From Magnolia sinica (taxonomy: Eukaryota > Streptophyta > Magnoliopsida > Magnoliales > Magnoliaceae): a stretch of DNA of 64,000 nucleotides. Positions within the stretch are counted from its first letter, which is position 1. Each line of letters opens with the position of its first letter. The notes beneath the pieces are model-generated. The model was not told the DNA's origin and searched no databases. It saw only the letters and a list, made by a program, of their open reading frames with translations. The stretch is from NCBI RefSeq assembly GCF_029962835.1, contig NC_080575.1, positions 62,165,493 to 62,229,492 of the forward strand, written 5' to 3'. Shown one piece after another: positions 12,000 through 24,182 of the stretch. The translations under genes and the position numbers were made by a program.

Positions 12000-12776
12000 T
12001 TTTAACTTTTTTTATTGGAATGCAAGCTCTTTGTTACCAACCATGGCTAACGGCCAAATCAAACCAGATACAATCAACAAAGAACATGGGGGCCCGAGGT
12101 AAGCAATGGAAAAGAGCTAAAAAGAAGTGGCCCACAGAACAGGAATTCAAGAACATGCCAAGAGGCCAGGACGAGCTCCATAGAAGGATCCTCAAGTGTC
12201 TTTGTCAGGATTGTTCCACCTTGCCCTAATGATTTGGGGGAGGGGTGTGAGAACTGGAGGTTCTCCAAACAGAAATTAGGTGAATGATGGTGAGGATACT
12301 GCTGACGATAGATGAGATCTGGGTTCTTTTATGCGGAAAAATTCTTGCGCTGTGCTACCGATAGGTGTGCCAAATTGTGCCACCAAAACAGATTGCTGCT
12401 GCCATGAAGAGCATGGAACATGGTTCAATGGATTGGCTAAGCTTTGAAAGAGGTCGCCCACAGTGCAGGGATACGTGGCAGCCAGCTTGTTTGTGATCTT
12501 TTCCCATATGCTACGCGAGGCTTCCAATAGAAAATGCGGTGATCCATAGCGCTTCCATATGAAGAGAGGCTTCCAATAGAAAATGCGGTGATCCATAGCG
12601 CTTCCATATGGAGAGAGCAAATTGGGTCGACTGACTTGAAGCCCAAGATGTATTATCATGCCCCTGGTCTTGAGTTCATTTTGAATGGCAAACCAGGCAG
12701 CACAGGTGTGTTTGGGAAAGTGTACTCCATATTGCTTTACACCAAAGGACCTCCAACAAGGTAGGCATGAAAGAGA
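12000..12776 (-). pseudogene. LINE remnant with zf-RVT (reverse-transcriptase zinc-binding) region
   Basis: On the minus strand the translation reads HTCAAWFAIQNELKTRGMI, then LGLQVSRPNLLSPYGS, and later IWEKITNKL. This follows the pattern of the zf-RVT domain at the C-terminus of plant L1-type LINE ORF2 (RHAFITWLA..RLKTRD..., LCP.G.ET.DHLFF.C, IW). The zinc-ligand cysteines of the LCPxG stretch are changed here. A 49-bp tandem duplication shifts the frame inside the domain. The T-rich stretch at 11998-12016 could be the complement of the LINE poly(A) tail. Only the 3' end survives; the upstream part is not recognisable past the MITE at 12785. Confidence 0.6.
12517..12614. repeat. 49-bp tandem duplication
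   Basis: GAGGCTTCCAATAGAAAATG starts at 12517 and again at 12566. The two 49-bp units are nearly identical. As 49 is not a multiple of three, the duplication shifts the frame of the LINE remnant that holds it. Confidence 0.9.
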
Positions 12777-12784
12777 GGTTCACA

Positions 12785-13370
12785 CAGTGTTTTAAATAGC
12801 GGTAGCGTGATGTGTAGCGCTCAGCACTCTATAGCGTGTAGCATAAATACGTAGCGTGTAGCGTAAGCTACACGATACTTTTATTTTTTAATTTAAAAAT
12901 GGGACAAATATAATAAATATTGGAAAAAAGGAAAAGAAAAATATAAAAATGCATAAGCATGTTCAAATGATTTATTAGTTATCATTTATCAAAAGCCAAT
13001 CCACATATATAAGCCAAATCAAATAATTATCACATCAAAAATTTTCTAAGCAAACCACTTTAATTAATAATGTCTAATTGAAACCATAAGTCACAATTAT
13101 GAAAAGAAATAAAAATCACATAGGTTAAAAGTATCAAGTACAATACAAGTGTCACATTCCTCAACATTACATACAAAGAAAACATGAAAAAAGTAATAAA
13201 AAAATAAAATAGTAAAAAAATACATTGTAGCTTATGCTACGTATGCTATGCGCTACGTAGCTGTAGCGTACGCTACGACCCCTATAGCGTACGCTACATG
13301 GGATTTACGCTATTTAGGACGCTACGTAGCGTACGCTACCGCTACACTACGGGCGCTATTTGAAACACTG
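12785..13370. mobile_element. hAT MITE with perfect TSD and GTAGCGTACGCTAC palindromes
   Basis: A 586-bp element. Left end CAGTGTTTTAAATAGCG, right end (reverse complement) CAGTGTTTCAAATAGCG, 16 of 17 identical. The exact 8-bp TSD GGTTCACA lies at 12777-12784 and 13371-13378. Both subterminal zones (about 12800-12875 and 13225-13355) are packed with short units around TAGCGTACGCTA; the middle is AT-rich without coding potential. Non-autonomous hAT element. TSD and TIR are read directly from the sequence. Confidence 0.93.
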
Positions 13371-13378
13371 GGTTCACA

Positions 13379-15422
13379 GTTTTGGAGTAGAGCCCATTTG
13401 CTACATATTTCCTGATAATGGTGTCCTCCTTTTTGCTTTTCCTTGAGAGAGAGGTGCCCTCAATTTTCTTTCGAGAGGGAAAAAGGACACCATAATCTTG
13501 GGAAAGGTTAATTTGTCTGATATCTTTCTAGACATCGATGAGCTCGGAGGAGGTGACAGAAGGTAAATTCGAGCTGCCGTTTGAGATGAACTTGCTCACC
13601 GTTATGGACTGGCCCAAACCAATATACATGCCTCCTACCATCTCCAATGCTACCATAGGGGAGCCAGTGGTTGAACCAAAAAGAAGCCTTTCTTTTACTT
13701 TGATGATATACTCAAATGTGAGGGCAAATTTTAGGTCTCATATCACCTGAATTTTTTATCTCGTATCACCCCTGAGTTTGGAAGGTGGGGATTCACTGTA
13801 TACTGATCCTGCTTTAAGTATTTGGTCTAACCCCATCCGTCTATATTAAAGCTTGATCCTTACAGATTTGTATGAGATGCAAAAATGTCTTGGTTATAAA
13901 AGTGTATTTTCTCATAGATACAGTTCTGATTTGTGGTTTCCACAGAAAGTAGGAAGCATGGTGGGTTCTTATTTGAATGGTATCCACCTCTTGATCCACT
14001 GTCTGAAGCTTCTGACTGAACATTGTTTGCTATTTTTTCTAGAGATTTTCTTGTTGTCACTATCCTACCAGTACAACGACCAGGGCTCCTTTTGTACTGA
14101 GGAAAAAAAATAATCTAAGAAGTTCTCATTCCATGCTGCAAGATTCATGTTGTTGAGTGTGCACCTTTTCTGCTAGCATCCAGCCATGTCTTCCATAAAT
14201 TTCTGCTGATAGGCTCTTTGATGGTTCTGATTTTAGCACTTGCAAAACTGGTTTCTCTGATAGGAATGGGAAAATTGTATTTGGCTCTCTTTTCTGTCAT
14301 TTATCCATATGGCATGTGAGCATGTTCAAGCTTTCAGTGTCACTGAAACTTTCATGACAATTACCTGCAAATGTTACTGCAGCGTCAGAGCGAGCTGATT
14401 GAAGGGAGAGATGAAACTGACACAAACCAACAGGAATTTATAGAATTTCAGTTGTTTTTCCGCATGGTCTGGAAATGATGTTGCTTTGAGAGCCCAGTGG
14501 TAAATAGAGGTAGTGTGGCCATTTCTTTCTTCTTTTCAGTTAATAAATGATGTCTCCTGTGGGCATCCAATTTCTGACTGAACATTTTTTTATTGGGCGG
14601 CTTTTTTGGATTAGTTTTGCCTAATTTCATTAGCATGCTCTCTTTGCAATACGTATTGTGCATTAAGTTGCAGGAACCTTCAACCTGGCTGTTGTACATG
14701 CCTGCTCTGTGGTGCTCTTATGCTTTGGAATCTTGGTCCAGAACAGCAAGAAACTTCAGATCCTTGTTCCAGATGTGAGTTCCATTCAGCATCTCATATA
14801 CTGCAAAATGGGAGAGAACTAAATAAAGGGAGCCAAGCCACATCCTAAATTCATCTCTCTCCATCAAGATCCAATTCAGATTGTTATGCAGATTGATGTC
14901 TGTGGAAATGCAGATCCGGTTCCATATAAAGGCATGTGTAGGGGTGGCAGCATGCCAGGGATCCTATCAGTTTTGGGTCCTGCCTTCTCAAAGTGCCTGT
15001 GCCTTTCTGGTCTGTTTATTAAATCCGGCTGACCCTGACCCAGCACAGACCACTCCTGCACATGCTCTAAGCTAGCTTCTAACTGCGCATCCTCTATACC
15101 AGACATTGCCTTCTTGTCTTCCATGTGGTTATTGCAAATTCCTGTCATACTCGAAACCTTTTTCATATTTCCAAGGTTTTAAGGGGTCCATGTGATGTGG
15201 TGCCCCATGAAACCCCCAGGGACCAATTTTCACCCTGATCAAGGGAGGAAACTGTTTTCTTTTGCCATGGCCCACCAAAGTTTTAGATCAAGGTAAAAAT
15301 TGGGCCTTGGGGGTTTCATGGGGTTTTGCATCACGTGGACCGTTCAGATTTTGGGCTCACATCATGTGTGACGACTTGTCAAAAAGTTCTCACAGGAACT
15401 CATGAGAACTGGTGCACAGCTG

Positions 15423-15427
<5 letters not shown>
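13379..15427. other. Intergenic; no gene recognised
   Basis: Short frames on both strands lack any domain I know. 15180-15350 holds an imperfect inverted repeat (ACATCACATGGACC-like ends around AAACCCCCAGGG), possibly a small palindromic repeat. Nothing else can be supported. Confidence 0.4.

Positions 15428-15483
<56 letters not shown>
15428..15483. repeat. (GA)n microsatellite
   Basis: An uninterrupted dinucleotide run of about 56 bp. Confidence 0.97.
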
Positions 15484-15484
<1 letters not shown>

Positions 15485-15559
15485 CACCTTTGTGGAAAAG
15501 ACAATTTCCTATTCTTCTTCTTTTTATTTTTTATTTTTTATTTTAAATAAAAAATCTTT

Positions 15560-16345
15560 GTTGGAAAATAAACAAATTTATTCCCCCCCCTTAAGAAAGG
15601 CATTTTCCCACTATGGAAGGAAAATGGGTTTTTCGGGGTTAAACCCAAATGTGCCACCATCTATCTTCAATCGCCTCAAATGTGCCAATGTGCCAAATGA
15701 GTTGTTGTCCGTCTTTGAATATGCCCCACATGCCACCATCCATCTTCTCTTGTGCCCCACGTGTGTAAAGCATACCACGTGCTAATGTACCACATGTCAC
15801 CCATCCATCCTCTCTTGCGCCCCACTTGTTAATGTGCCACATGGACCACCATTCATCTTATCTTGCACCTCACATGTGCAAAGTGCTCCACATGCACCAA
15901 TGTGCCACACATCCTATCGTCTATCTTCAATCGCTCCAAGTATGCCATGTGCCAATGTGCCCAAGTGCTGCCATCTAGCTTCAAGTGACCATGTGCCAAA
16001 CTGTGTTAATGTGTGTCTTGTGCCACATGCCACCATATAACTTAAAGCACCTTACACGTACCACATGTGCCACAATTCAGCTTCAAGTGCCCATTTATGC
16101 TGTGTATGCCACATGTGCCACTATCCATCTTCAAGCATCCCACATGTTCCATGTTCTAATTGTTACATGCTAGTGACTGAAGAATTTTTTTTTTCCAAAC
16201 AACAAATTTGAAAATAGTTCCTAAATTTGTAGGAAAATCTTGTTAAAAACAAACAAGGAAACAATGTTTCCATTCCCACAGTTTCCTGGAAATAAGGTTT
16301 TTCCCAAGAAACACTGTTTCCTTTCCTCTGATTTTGATGAATCCA
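15560..16345. repeat. Degenerate TGCCACATG/CATCTTCAA array, copy 1
   Basis: From about 15640 to 16165 the words ATGTGCCACATG, ACCATCCATCTTC and CCAATGTGCC return every 30-60 bp without an exact period. Flanks contain AAATAAAC.AATTT and TTTCCCAAGAAACACTGTTTCC. The same words and flank occur at 20860-21780, so this looks like one mobile unit with an internal array. The superfamily is unknown. Confidence 0.6.
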
Positions 16346-16885
16346 AACTGGCTCTAAGAACCCATAAAATTGAAGGAATTTTTTTGTTGGATAGAAAGCA
16401 AAGGATATTTAAAACGGCATTGACATTGATCTAATAGAAACCAATTAGGAATCGCTACAAACAAGGAAATATAGTCCATGCATCAAAACTCATAAGACCT
16501 AGCCAATTTCAGGGCTTGAGATAATTAGATCTCAATCTGCCCTTAGAATCCTAGGCTTTGACGCAACTTTCCAAACTGGAAAATCTCAAAATAGAAGGTG
16601 AATGTTTCTGGAAAGTAATTTTGAGGCGTTTTTTCTCTTTTAATTTGGTAAAAGATTTTACATGCCGATAAAAACAGATAAAAGATTTTATTCACAAGAA
16701 ACAGAGACATGGTAAAGAAACCAAAGGGAGTGGAAAGTTTCTGAGAACAGGAGCCTCTCTGGAGAGATGGCAACCTCGCGGTCCACTTTACTGATGTTAT
16801 TTATTCTGTTTGATTGGTTACTGAATTTTCTTTTTTTACTTTCTGAATGACTCCTGATCTTCCCATTGCATGTTCTACAGTGGAC
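16346..16885. other. Intergenic; nothing recognised
   Basis: AT-rich DNA without a coherent frame, RNA gene or clear repeat end. Confidence 0.4.
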
Positions 16886-16889
16886 ATGC

Positions 16890-17385
16890 CACTACCAGTC
16901 ATCATCATCATCTAACTTCAATCCAACTAATTTGGAGCCAGCTACATGAATCCTGTTCTGCCTTTCCCCCCTGTCATGGACCGTATCCTCAGTTAAATAA
17001 TGGGTCCTCGAGTCTTTTTTTACTACCTCCACCCATATGACCTTTTGGGCCGTTCCCCGTCACCTGTTGCCCTTTTAGGCCCTTCAACTTGATCCAACCC
17101 TGTTCCCATTCTTATTCTCCGTGGCACATGGCCTAGCCATGTGAGTCTACTTTCCCTTACCCTAATTACCTACTGGTGCTGCTCCTAAGTTCCCTTGGAT
17201 GCTTCCATTTCTAATTCCATCTTTGTCTTGTCACTCGTCCATTTCAATCCTTATTTCAGCTAAAGCTCATCATATGACGTGTTGTTCTTTGATTGCCCAA
17301 CATTCTGACCCATCAAGCATGGCTGGTTTTATAGTTGTATTATAAAATTTCCTGTTCGGTTTCTCCTGGTGTGTGGCAATCACAT
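16890..17385 (-). pseudogene. RTE-type LINE remnant, 3' end of the reverse-transcriptase ORF
   Basis: On the minus strand the translation reads FYNTTIKPAMLDGSECWAIK followed by EQHV, then NGSIQGNLGAAPVG with stops between. This matches the plant RTE-LINE pattern FY.T..RPAMLYGSECW, IR.N..LGVAPI. The element ends with ATTCATGTAGCTGGCTCCAA and AGTTGGATT, the typical RTE 3' end (GTAGCCGACCCCA..TAGTTGGGAT), followed by a (GAT)n-like tail at about 16900-16912. It is a short 5'-truncated copy with several stops. Confidence 0.75.
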
Positions 17386-17408
17386 TGATATGTAGAGGCA
17401 CATCGCTT

Positions 17409-17602
17409 CATTCACCCATGTTTAATTTTTTGAGCAATGCGCTCTCAATCTCTCTGCTCTATTCCATTAACACCTCTGGGAGTTTTGGGCTCTCATTGCT
17501 GTGTCCATTCACCCATGTTTAATTTTTCGAGCAATGCCCTCTCAATCTTTCTGCTCTATTTCATTAACACCTGTGGGAGCTCTGGGCTCTCATTGCTGTG
17601 TC
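17409..17602. repeat. 97-bp tandem duplication
   Basis: CATTCACCCATGTTTAATTT starts at 17409 and again at 17506; both units run to CTCATTGCTGTGTCCA. They differ at only a few positions. Confidence 0.9.
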
Positions 17603-17730
17603 CACTTTGGCAGCCAGCACAAAACTTCTGCCACAAACTTTATCATGAATCTCCACCAACCATTTTTATTGAATATTCTTCAAGTCTGAATGACCCACAT
17701 GATGGGAAATGCCAAGGCTTCCATTCAGTT

Positions 17731-17770
17731 ACTCTCTCTCTCTCTCTCTCTCAAAAAATAAAAATAAAAA

Positions 17771-17825
<55 letters not shown>
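17731..17825. repeat. (CT)n then (GA)n microsatellite pair
   Basis: A CT run of about 20 bp, an A-rich spacer, then a GA run at 17774-17825. The two runs are complementary and could pair in a transcript. Confidence 0.95.
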
Positions 17826-17827
<2 letters not shown>

Positions 17828-19860
17828 CTAGTATATTCCCAATTGTTTATCCATCTTCAAATGGTGCATTGATGCTCAGTTCTCTTGTGTAAAGGTACCT
17901 ACGTATGCATATTTTGACATGTGGAGAAAGCTTTTGTGGTTAAGTTGATCAGGTGTGGGTCTATAACTCTGGTAACTTTTCTGCTTTGCTGGGTTTCCTA
18001 CTAAGGATACTTGCATTGGGTGGTAGGTGTGCTTGGTTTACAATAGAATAATGGATGCAGCTTTTAATTTTAGGTTTTCTATGCCTTTTGATTGATGGCT
18101 GAGGAATTGGTTTCCTCCCAAAGATAAACGTTGATGTTAATGTTAGTTGGTTGCTATTTTCTTCTTTGATCTGTGTTCTCAACTGCCCTGTTTAGTTCTC
18201 AAGGAATGCCAAGCACAGTCACATGCTTGGGAGTATGTGCTGGTTGGTCCACTTAAGCAAGGCACATCCCAAAATATATTCAGTCCCCTTAACAGTCTTG
18301 GCATACTGCTGAGTGTGTGACTTTGCTATTAGCATTCCCCTTCTCTTTGTTTGCTTGTTTGTTTGCAGGGTGATTGGAGAAAATTCACTCTTATCTATGT
18401 ACGCATATTCAACTCCATGAGTTTGGCCTGAAGTGAATGGGGAACATGTTTTAGACAGTGGCAATTCTTTGAGGGCTTTTAACAATAATTCCTTTAGCAC
18501 ACTTGGAACTGGTGTTCGTGTAGTCAAAAGTAAACTGTGCAAAAACCATAGTGGTGGTGCCTGTTCTTGATCGGCTTTGACCTCTTCTCATAGTGTACAT
18601 TTTTTATACACTTCTTTTGTAAGTTGGATCCTGTATGTTATCTAAAATTTCCATAATGGTTTCTGCCCTACTACTTTGAACGATCTATCTGAGTTGCCGT
18701 TTCTTTCACCACAACATGCAGCCTTATTCATCTGGAATGGCATCATGACTGCATGAACATCCGAAAGCTGCCCAAAAGAAGACAGTTGGGAGTCGGACGG
18801 TAGAACCATGCGTTGGAGAAACTTCATTCATATCTGAAGGGAGCTTTGTTGTATTTAACTAAATGGTGGTTCTTGTCCCAGCTATAGAAAAATGCAGTTG
18901 TATGATGCGTGCCTAATTGGAAGTAGTGATAATTGCAAACAGTGTCCATTAGCAGGTGGTGCTGCCCCGTAATTTGCTGGGTCATTTTACTTGCCTATAT
19001 ATGTGGCACAAATTTCAGGTATTTATAATGGATGACCTGGATGGGTCCCACCATGGGAATGGGGGTTCATCACAACGTGTGTTTCAATATGTGCAGCACA
19101 CTTCTAAAACTTGCTGACTTTTAACTCGGAATTTGCCAGCGCCACTTGCAGAAGTTGTAAACAATAAAGTTGGGAGGGGAAGATTCCAACTGAGTGCCCT
19201 ATTACCCCTTGTCAAAGGAAGCAGCAGCCTTAAGCCAGGGAAAGCATGGGTATTATTGTTACTTTTATATTACTTTTGTGTGTCTAAGTTTTTAAATATA
19301 TATATTTATATTCATATAATAATTTCAATTTATAATGATTAAATATCGAGTTGAGTCTTCTGAGACAACTGTTTTGGGTTTTTGAACCATGGTTTGCAGT
19401 TGGCATTTCATTTTACCAAGTTCAACGTTAGCCAGATTAGTCAACATTTACATGTTTCGATGCAACAACAAGATGTTAGTTGTAATAAGTAGTTTTGTTG
19501 GTTGGTTAATTGGTCATATTTTCTTCATGAAATGGGTTGGATTGGTATTATTCTGGATATGGCGAAATAAATCTACTAGATCCTAATAAGTGCCTTGTGT
19601 CAGAATTGAGAAATTCTAATGGCTCCAATCTTTGAGTAATGAATGTATTATGGATCAGAAAGTTGGTTCCTCATCATAACATCTTTCTGATTTTGAATTG
19701 AGGTCCTTTTATTTATTTTTTAATCAAACACCCCAGCGGATACAATCTCTCCTAGGAATCGTATGGCACCCAAACATATGAGAGATTCTTTGTAGGAATC
19801 GTTTTTCTGAATGTGCTGATTGTTCCCTACATGCAAATGACCACTCAACATGTTCAGGTT
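17826..19860. other. Intergenic; no gene recognised
   Basis: Short frames only, none with a known domain. 18990-19090 shows one GGTCCCACCATGG-type phrase, perhaps a piece of a foldback element. An AT-rich stretch lies at 19290-19335. Confidence 0.4.
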
Positions 19861-19867
19861 CTTTATA

Positions 19868-20548
19868 AGGGGCTGTTTAATTTTTCATGCATCAGGGAAA
19901 TACCCAGTAAAAGGCTTAGAGTTAAGTTGTCTTTTAACTCTGCTTGAAATTTCAAGCGTATTTTTGTCTCGAAAATTGGTTCAAAAAAGCTGACTTAAAT
20001 TTATGGCCTCACTGTTCATCTGTTTTATCAGAAGATTTTATGGCCTAAGTCCAAAATTGAGACAGATGCAATGCTCAAGAGGCCCATGCCTCAGGAAACA
20101 ATGGCATTAAACGTCCACAATTGAAAGTTATTTTGTTCATTGGGCCCACATTGATGTTTATTTGTCATCTAACTTGTTCATGAAGTCATAAAAACATTGA
20201 TAAGGGGTAAACACAAATATCAGCTTCATCCAAAACTTCTGAGGGCTGCACAAATTTTTATACGGTTAAGCATCCAATTTCCACTATTTCCTGTGGTGTG
20301 GTCCATCGGAGCTTTAGATCTGCCTCATTTTTGGGTTTATGCCCTAAATGAGGTTGACATATAGAATGAACGGTGTAGATAAGCCACATACATCACAGTG
20401 GGCCCTACATTTATTTGGCAGCCATCCTCATTTCTAGCGTATAAAAGTTAAGTTATCAACATCTGCATCGTGGTAATTATCCGGGTAAGTAATTATTACC
20501 CATTTACCAGGTCATTACCTCTTACATGAAAAACCAAACTGGCCCTTA
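19868..20548. mobile_element. MITE-like element enclosing a foldback FB1 fragment
   Basis: Left end GGGGCTGTTTAATTTTTCAT, right end (reverse complement) AGGGCCAGTTTGGTTTTTCA. These GGGCC.GTTTGG termini are common on plant MITEs. A fragment of family FB1 fills about 20122-20410 (GTTTATTTGTCATCTAACTT, then CCACATACATCACAGTGGG). No safe TSD was found. A PIF/Harbinger or hAT origin is possible. Confidence 0.45.
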
Positions 20549-20859
20549 AATAAGTCTGTCACTGTCCCTAGGCCAACTGCCAAAAAGGTGGTCGGTCCCA
20601 TCAGGTGGACCACACCGTATTAAACTGGCAAAACAATGGAATAATGGAATCTTCATGTACATATGGCTCAAGTTGGATAAGCCGTTCCAGAGAAATTAAT
20701 GACGTTGTCCGACATCTGTTCCAGATAAATCAAATACGTTGTCGTACCCATTAGAAATCAATGGACTAATGGGTAATTTTTTTCCCACCTTTTTTGGCAA
20801 AACCTTTTTTTTTTTCTCTTCAAAAAGTAAAATGGTGGCAATGGGAAAAGAGATTTTTC

Positions 20860-21785
20860 TTTGGGGGTCTGTTTGGAACCAGGGAAGAGAAGGAAAAATT
20901 ATTTCCCATCAAACTAATATTTGGCTATGTGAACCCTTTCTTAACCAGACTTTGTAGGCAACATCATTTACTCCCTTTTTTTTTTTTTGGAAAATAAATA
21001 GAGTTATCTTCCCACCTCCACCCCCGAAAAGGCTTAAGCCTAAATATGTCATCACCAATATTTAATCCCCTGAGTGTTGCATGTGCCATTTTGTCAAATG
21101 AGCCATTGCCCATCTTGGTTGTGCCTCACAAGCGCTGCTATGTCATGTGCCATTATCTATCCCATCTTACGCTTCACATGTAAAGCCTCTCACATGTGCT
21201 CCCATCCATCTTCTCTTTGGCCCTACATTTGCTAATGTGCCACATGTAAATCTTTTCATGCTCCCCATACGTTCAAAGCATTCTACATGCACCAATGTGC
21301 CTCATGTGCCATCGCCCATCTTGGAATATGATGCATGTGCCAGTATATTAATGTGCTCAAGTGCCGCCATCTAGCTTCTAGTGCCCACGTGTAAAATGTA
21401 GCAATGCGTGTTTTGTAACATGTGCCACCGTACAACTTCAACACCTCACAAGTAATCTAGCCCCCATTATTCATTTTTAAGTATTCCACATCTGCCACAT
21501 GCGTTAATCTCTCAAATACTATTGACTACTGAGAATTTTTTGTTTTCCCAAGAAAACCTTTCATTTTACCAAACAGTAAGTTTGAAAATAAATTTTAAAT
21601 TGCCAGAAAAATATTGTTGAAAAAATAAACAATGTTTTCTTTCTAACAGTGATCTGCAAATAGGGTTTCCTAAGAAACACTTTCTAATCTAAACAAGCCT
21701 TTGTAGGATTGCAATGGAAACAGTTAGAAAATGAAGTTTTTTTTTTTTTCTTGACAACTATTTCCAATCCAAACAGGTCATGTGG
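20860..21785. repeat. Degenerate TGCCACATG/CATCTTG array, copy 2
   Basis: Same vocabulary as 15560-16345: ATGTGCCACATGT, CCATCCATCTTCTC, CACCAATGTGCC and CGCCATCTAGCTTC, with the flank TTTCCTAAGAAACACTTTC on the right and GGGGGTCTGTTTGGAACC on the left. The parallel order supports two copies of one element. Confidence 0.55.
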
Positions 21786-24182
21786 GATTGCAATGGAAAC
21801 CGTTGGAGAATACAAAGGGCTTTCTCCCCTTTAGCAGTGATGTCAGTTTACCACATGCTTATGTTAAAATTTTGCTTTCCCCAGCATTCCCCTAGTTTAT
21901 TTTAAGGCAAACACTCTCTTAAATCACCTATGCACGGTGAATGGAAACTGTTAGTGTCTTTAAACAGTTCATTCGTGTGATGGCCCAACCAAGACGCCCA
22001 GCCCTCTCCTTGAGCCAAGTTTAGAGGTCCAAGTCGGGCGGCAAGCTGTGGATGTCAAAGGAGGGGCAGTGATGATCGGACAGAGCCGGTAGAAGTAGAA
22101 GCAGGAGTGGCGATGGTTTCGGTTTTGTACCTATTAGATTCACTTGTGGACTGGGCTCATGAGGGGGCAGCCCTCACAATGCTTGAAAAGTTTCAGCTAG
22201 GGCTAATGTCTTTTAACCGAAACCAGTCCCCGCCACGCCCAATTCTAGCCAACTTGATGTGTTCAATGTGTTCTATCCTATGAAAATACTGTTTCAGTCA
22301 TTGATCATGAATCAGTTATGGCGTGGATGGTTCTCGTTTTTATAAATTTATAGATACATGCACATGAGCTGTCCAATATTAAACAGATGGGTCGAAATGG
22401 GATGGATTAAGAACAATCACCATTTGGGAATAACGATTTGGCTCAGGCAAATTTGGGTTGGGGCTGGGCTAGTGCTTGGGCTTTGGGTCTGGCCGGGTCT
22501 AATCTGGCCTGCAACAATCCAGCCCATTGGTGTATTTTGAAATATTTAACACCAGTAGTATTCCACTCGATATTCGATTGAACGCTAGTGCCCCTGCGTT
22601 GAGATGAACCGATTAAGACCAGATCTGGAAATCTAACTCCCCTCTCAATCACCGGTTGTAATAATGATTAGGCGATTTGTAGAAGGGTAAGGGTTAATCA
22701 TTCTTGATGGATTTCTTTTGCCTTAGGTTCAAGACTTTTCTTTCATTAATAATTGTAGTCAATGTATTTATCAAATGAACGAAGATGGACAAATAAATGA
22801 AAAAAATGTTAAATTCAATTTATTAATTCGTAGATGATGCTCATTATGGTTGGTAGAGTAAAAACAACTAGAGAAAATGAAAAAGACAAATACCTAATCC
22901 GTCGTATGAACAAACGATCTGGCTGGATGGTCAGTAGAATATGACCGGAAGATTTGATCTCTCAAGTAAGAGCTCGACCAATCAGAATCCAATAATGGAA
23001 GGTTGCGGATTATTATGCTAATCTTATGGTACTGCAACGACGACATTGGACAATACTAGGCTATGCTGTGATAGAATGTAAAGAAGATAGATTGTGTTTG
23101 GCGTGTGACCTCAAGCTCTTCATCGTGTTCTCCTTTTATAGGCTTTGACAGGCGGTAAAACCCCCGCCGTGTTTCCTTGATACTACAAGATACTTCATAG
23201 CTATGACTTGCATGTAGTCTTCCCGTAGGGAGTCTCCATAAATTTGAAATCCTCTACCAGATCTCCACTTTTACGTAGATGCTCCCCGTAGATTGGATCT
23301 TCATGACACCGTTGCATCCAAATCTATCTCGATTAGAGTCATCTCCACCATTCCGTCTATCATGCCATTAATATTTATGGACTTGATGGGACTTCATCTA
23401 TCAGATACTAATCGGGCCCTAATCAATTTGTTCCAATCTGCTTAAATATTGATTTGATATCTAGATCTTTAGAATCTTTGTAATCATTGTGAGAGCTTCG
23501 AATATTTTTGAAAAGATCTTAAATTTCGAAAAGATTATGAGAGACGACCTTACCGAGCATATTTAAATCTATGATAAAATTCTTGCCTTGGTAAGCCTTT
23601 TATATATATGTCACATACATTACCTTGGTCACATGCTTTGAGGCTACGGGTCAATTGTCAATTCATTTCTTGAAAGTCACATGTACAGTTCTATGTTACC
23701 CCATTAATGGTGGGAGACATGTAATAAGAGAAAAGGGAAGCAAAAGATATCTTCTCGTGCTGTGTATAATTACATGAGGAGTGAACCCATAGTGCTAACA
23801 CATGGTGATTTCTTATGGGTTCATGTCATAGTCTCTGAAAATGGGTATAAACATGACCTACCATGCACGATGACCAAAACCCTAGTAGATTCGAAGATCA
23901 TAGCAGCTCAATCCGAAAATTTCCTTTTTCTTAAGATGGATCCGAATCTTTGTTTTATTTTTATATTTATTTCAAACCGTGTAACTGTAGGCCACAAATC
24001 AAAGGTTAGGATTGTCGTATCGATTAGGGGCTCACTCAATCGGAGCTTACCCGTAGCTGAGCAATGGCGTCGATTATTGAATCATGGGTCCAACTTGTCA
24101 AAACTGAAAGCCCAAGCAGATATTGGGTTGAGGATTCTCTATATAAGAAGACCCACTCCAACTGCAGCCCGGTACTAATTGG
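21786..24182. other. Intergenic; no gene recognised
   Basis: 22430-22530 has GGCCCG/GGGCTGG-rich text like decayed GTGTACA-type MITEs. 22700-23700 is AT-rich and reads on the minus strand somewhat like LTR leader DNA, but ends could not be placed. A frame at 23762-24178 (138 residues) has no domain I recognise. Confidence 0.35.

Noticed and set aside
13538-13750. Frame of 70 residues next to the MITE
   Set aside because: No domain on either strand and no splice or promoter context; may be old element DNA.
15326-15785. Frames with long RERERE runs
   Set aside because: Produced by the (GA)n microsatellite at 15428-15483; the same applies to the frame across 17774-17825.
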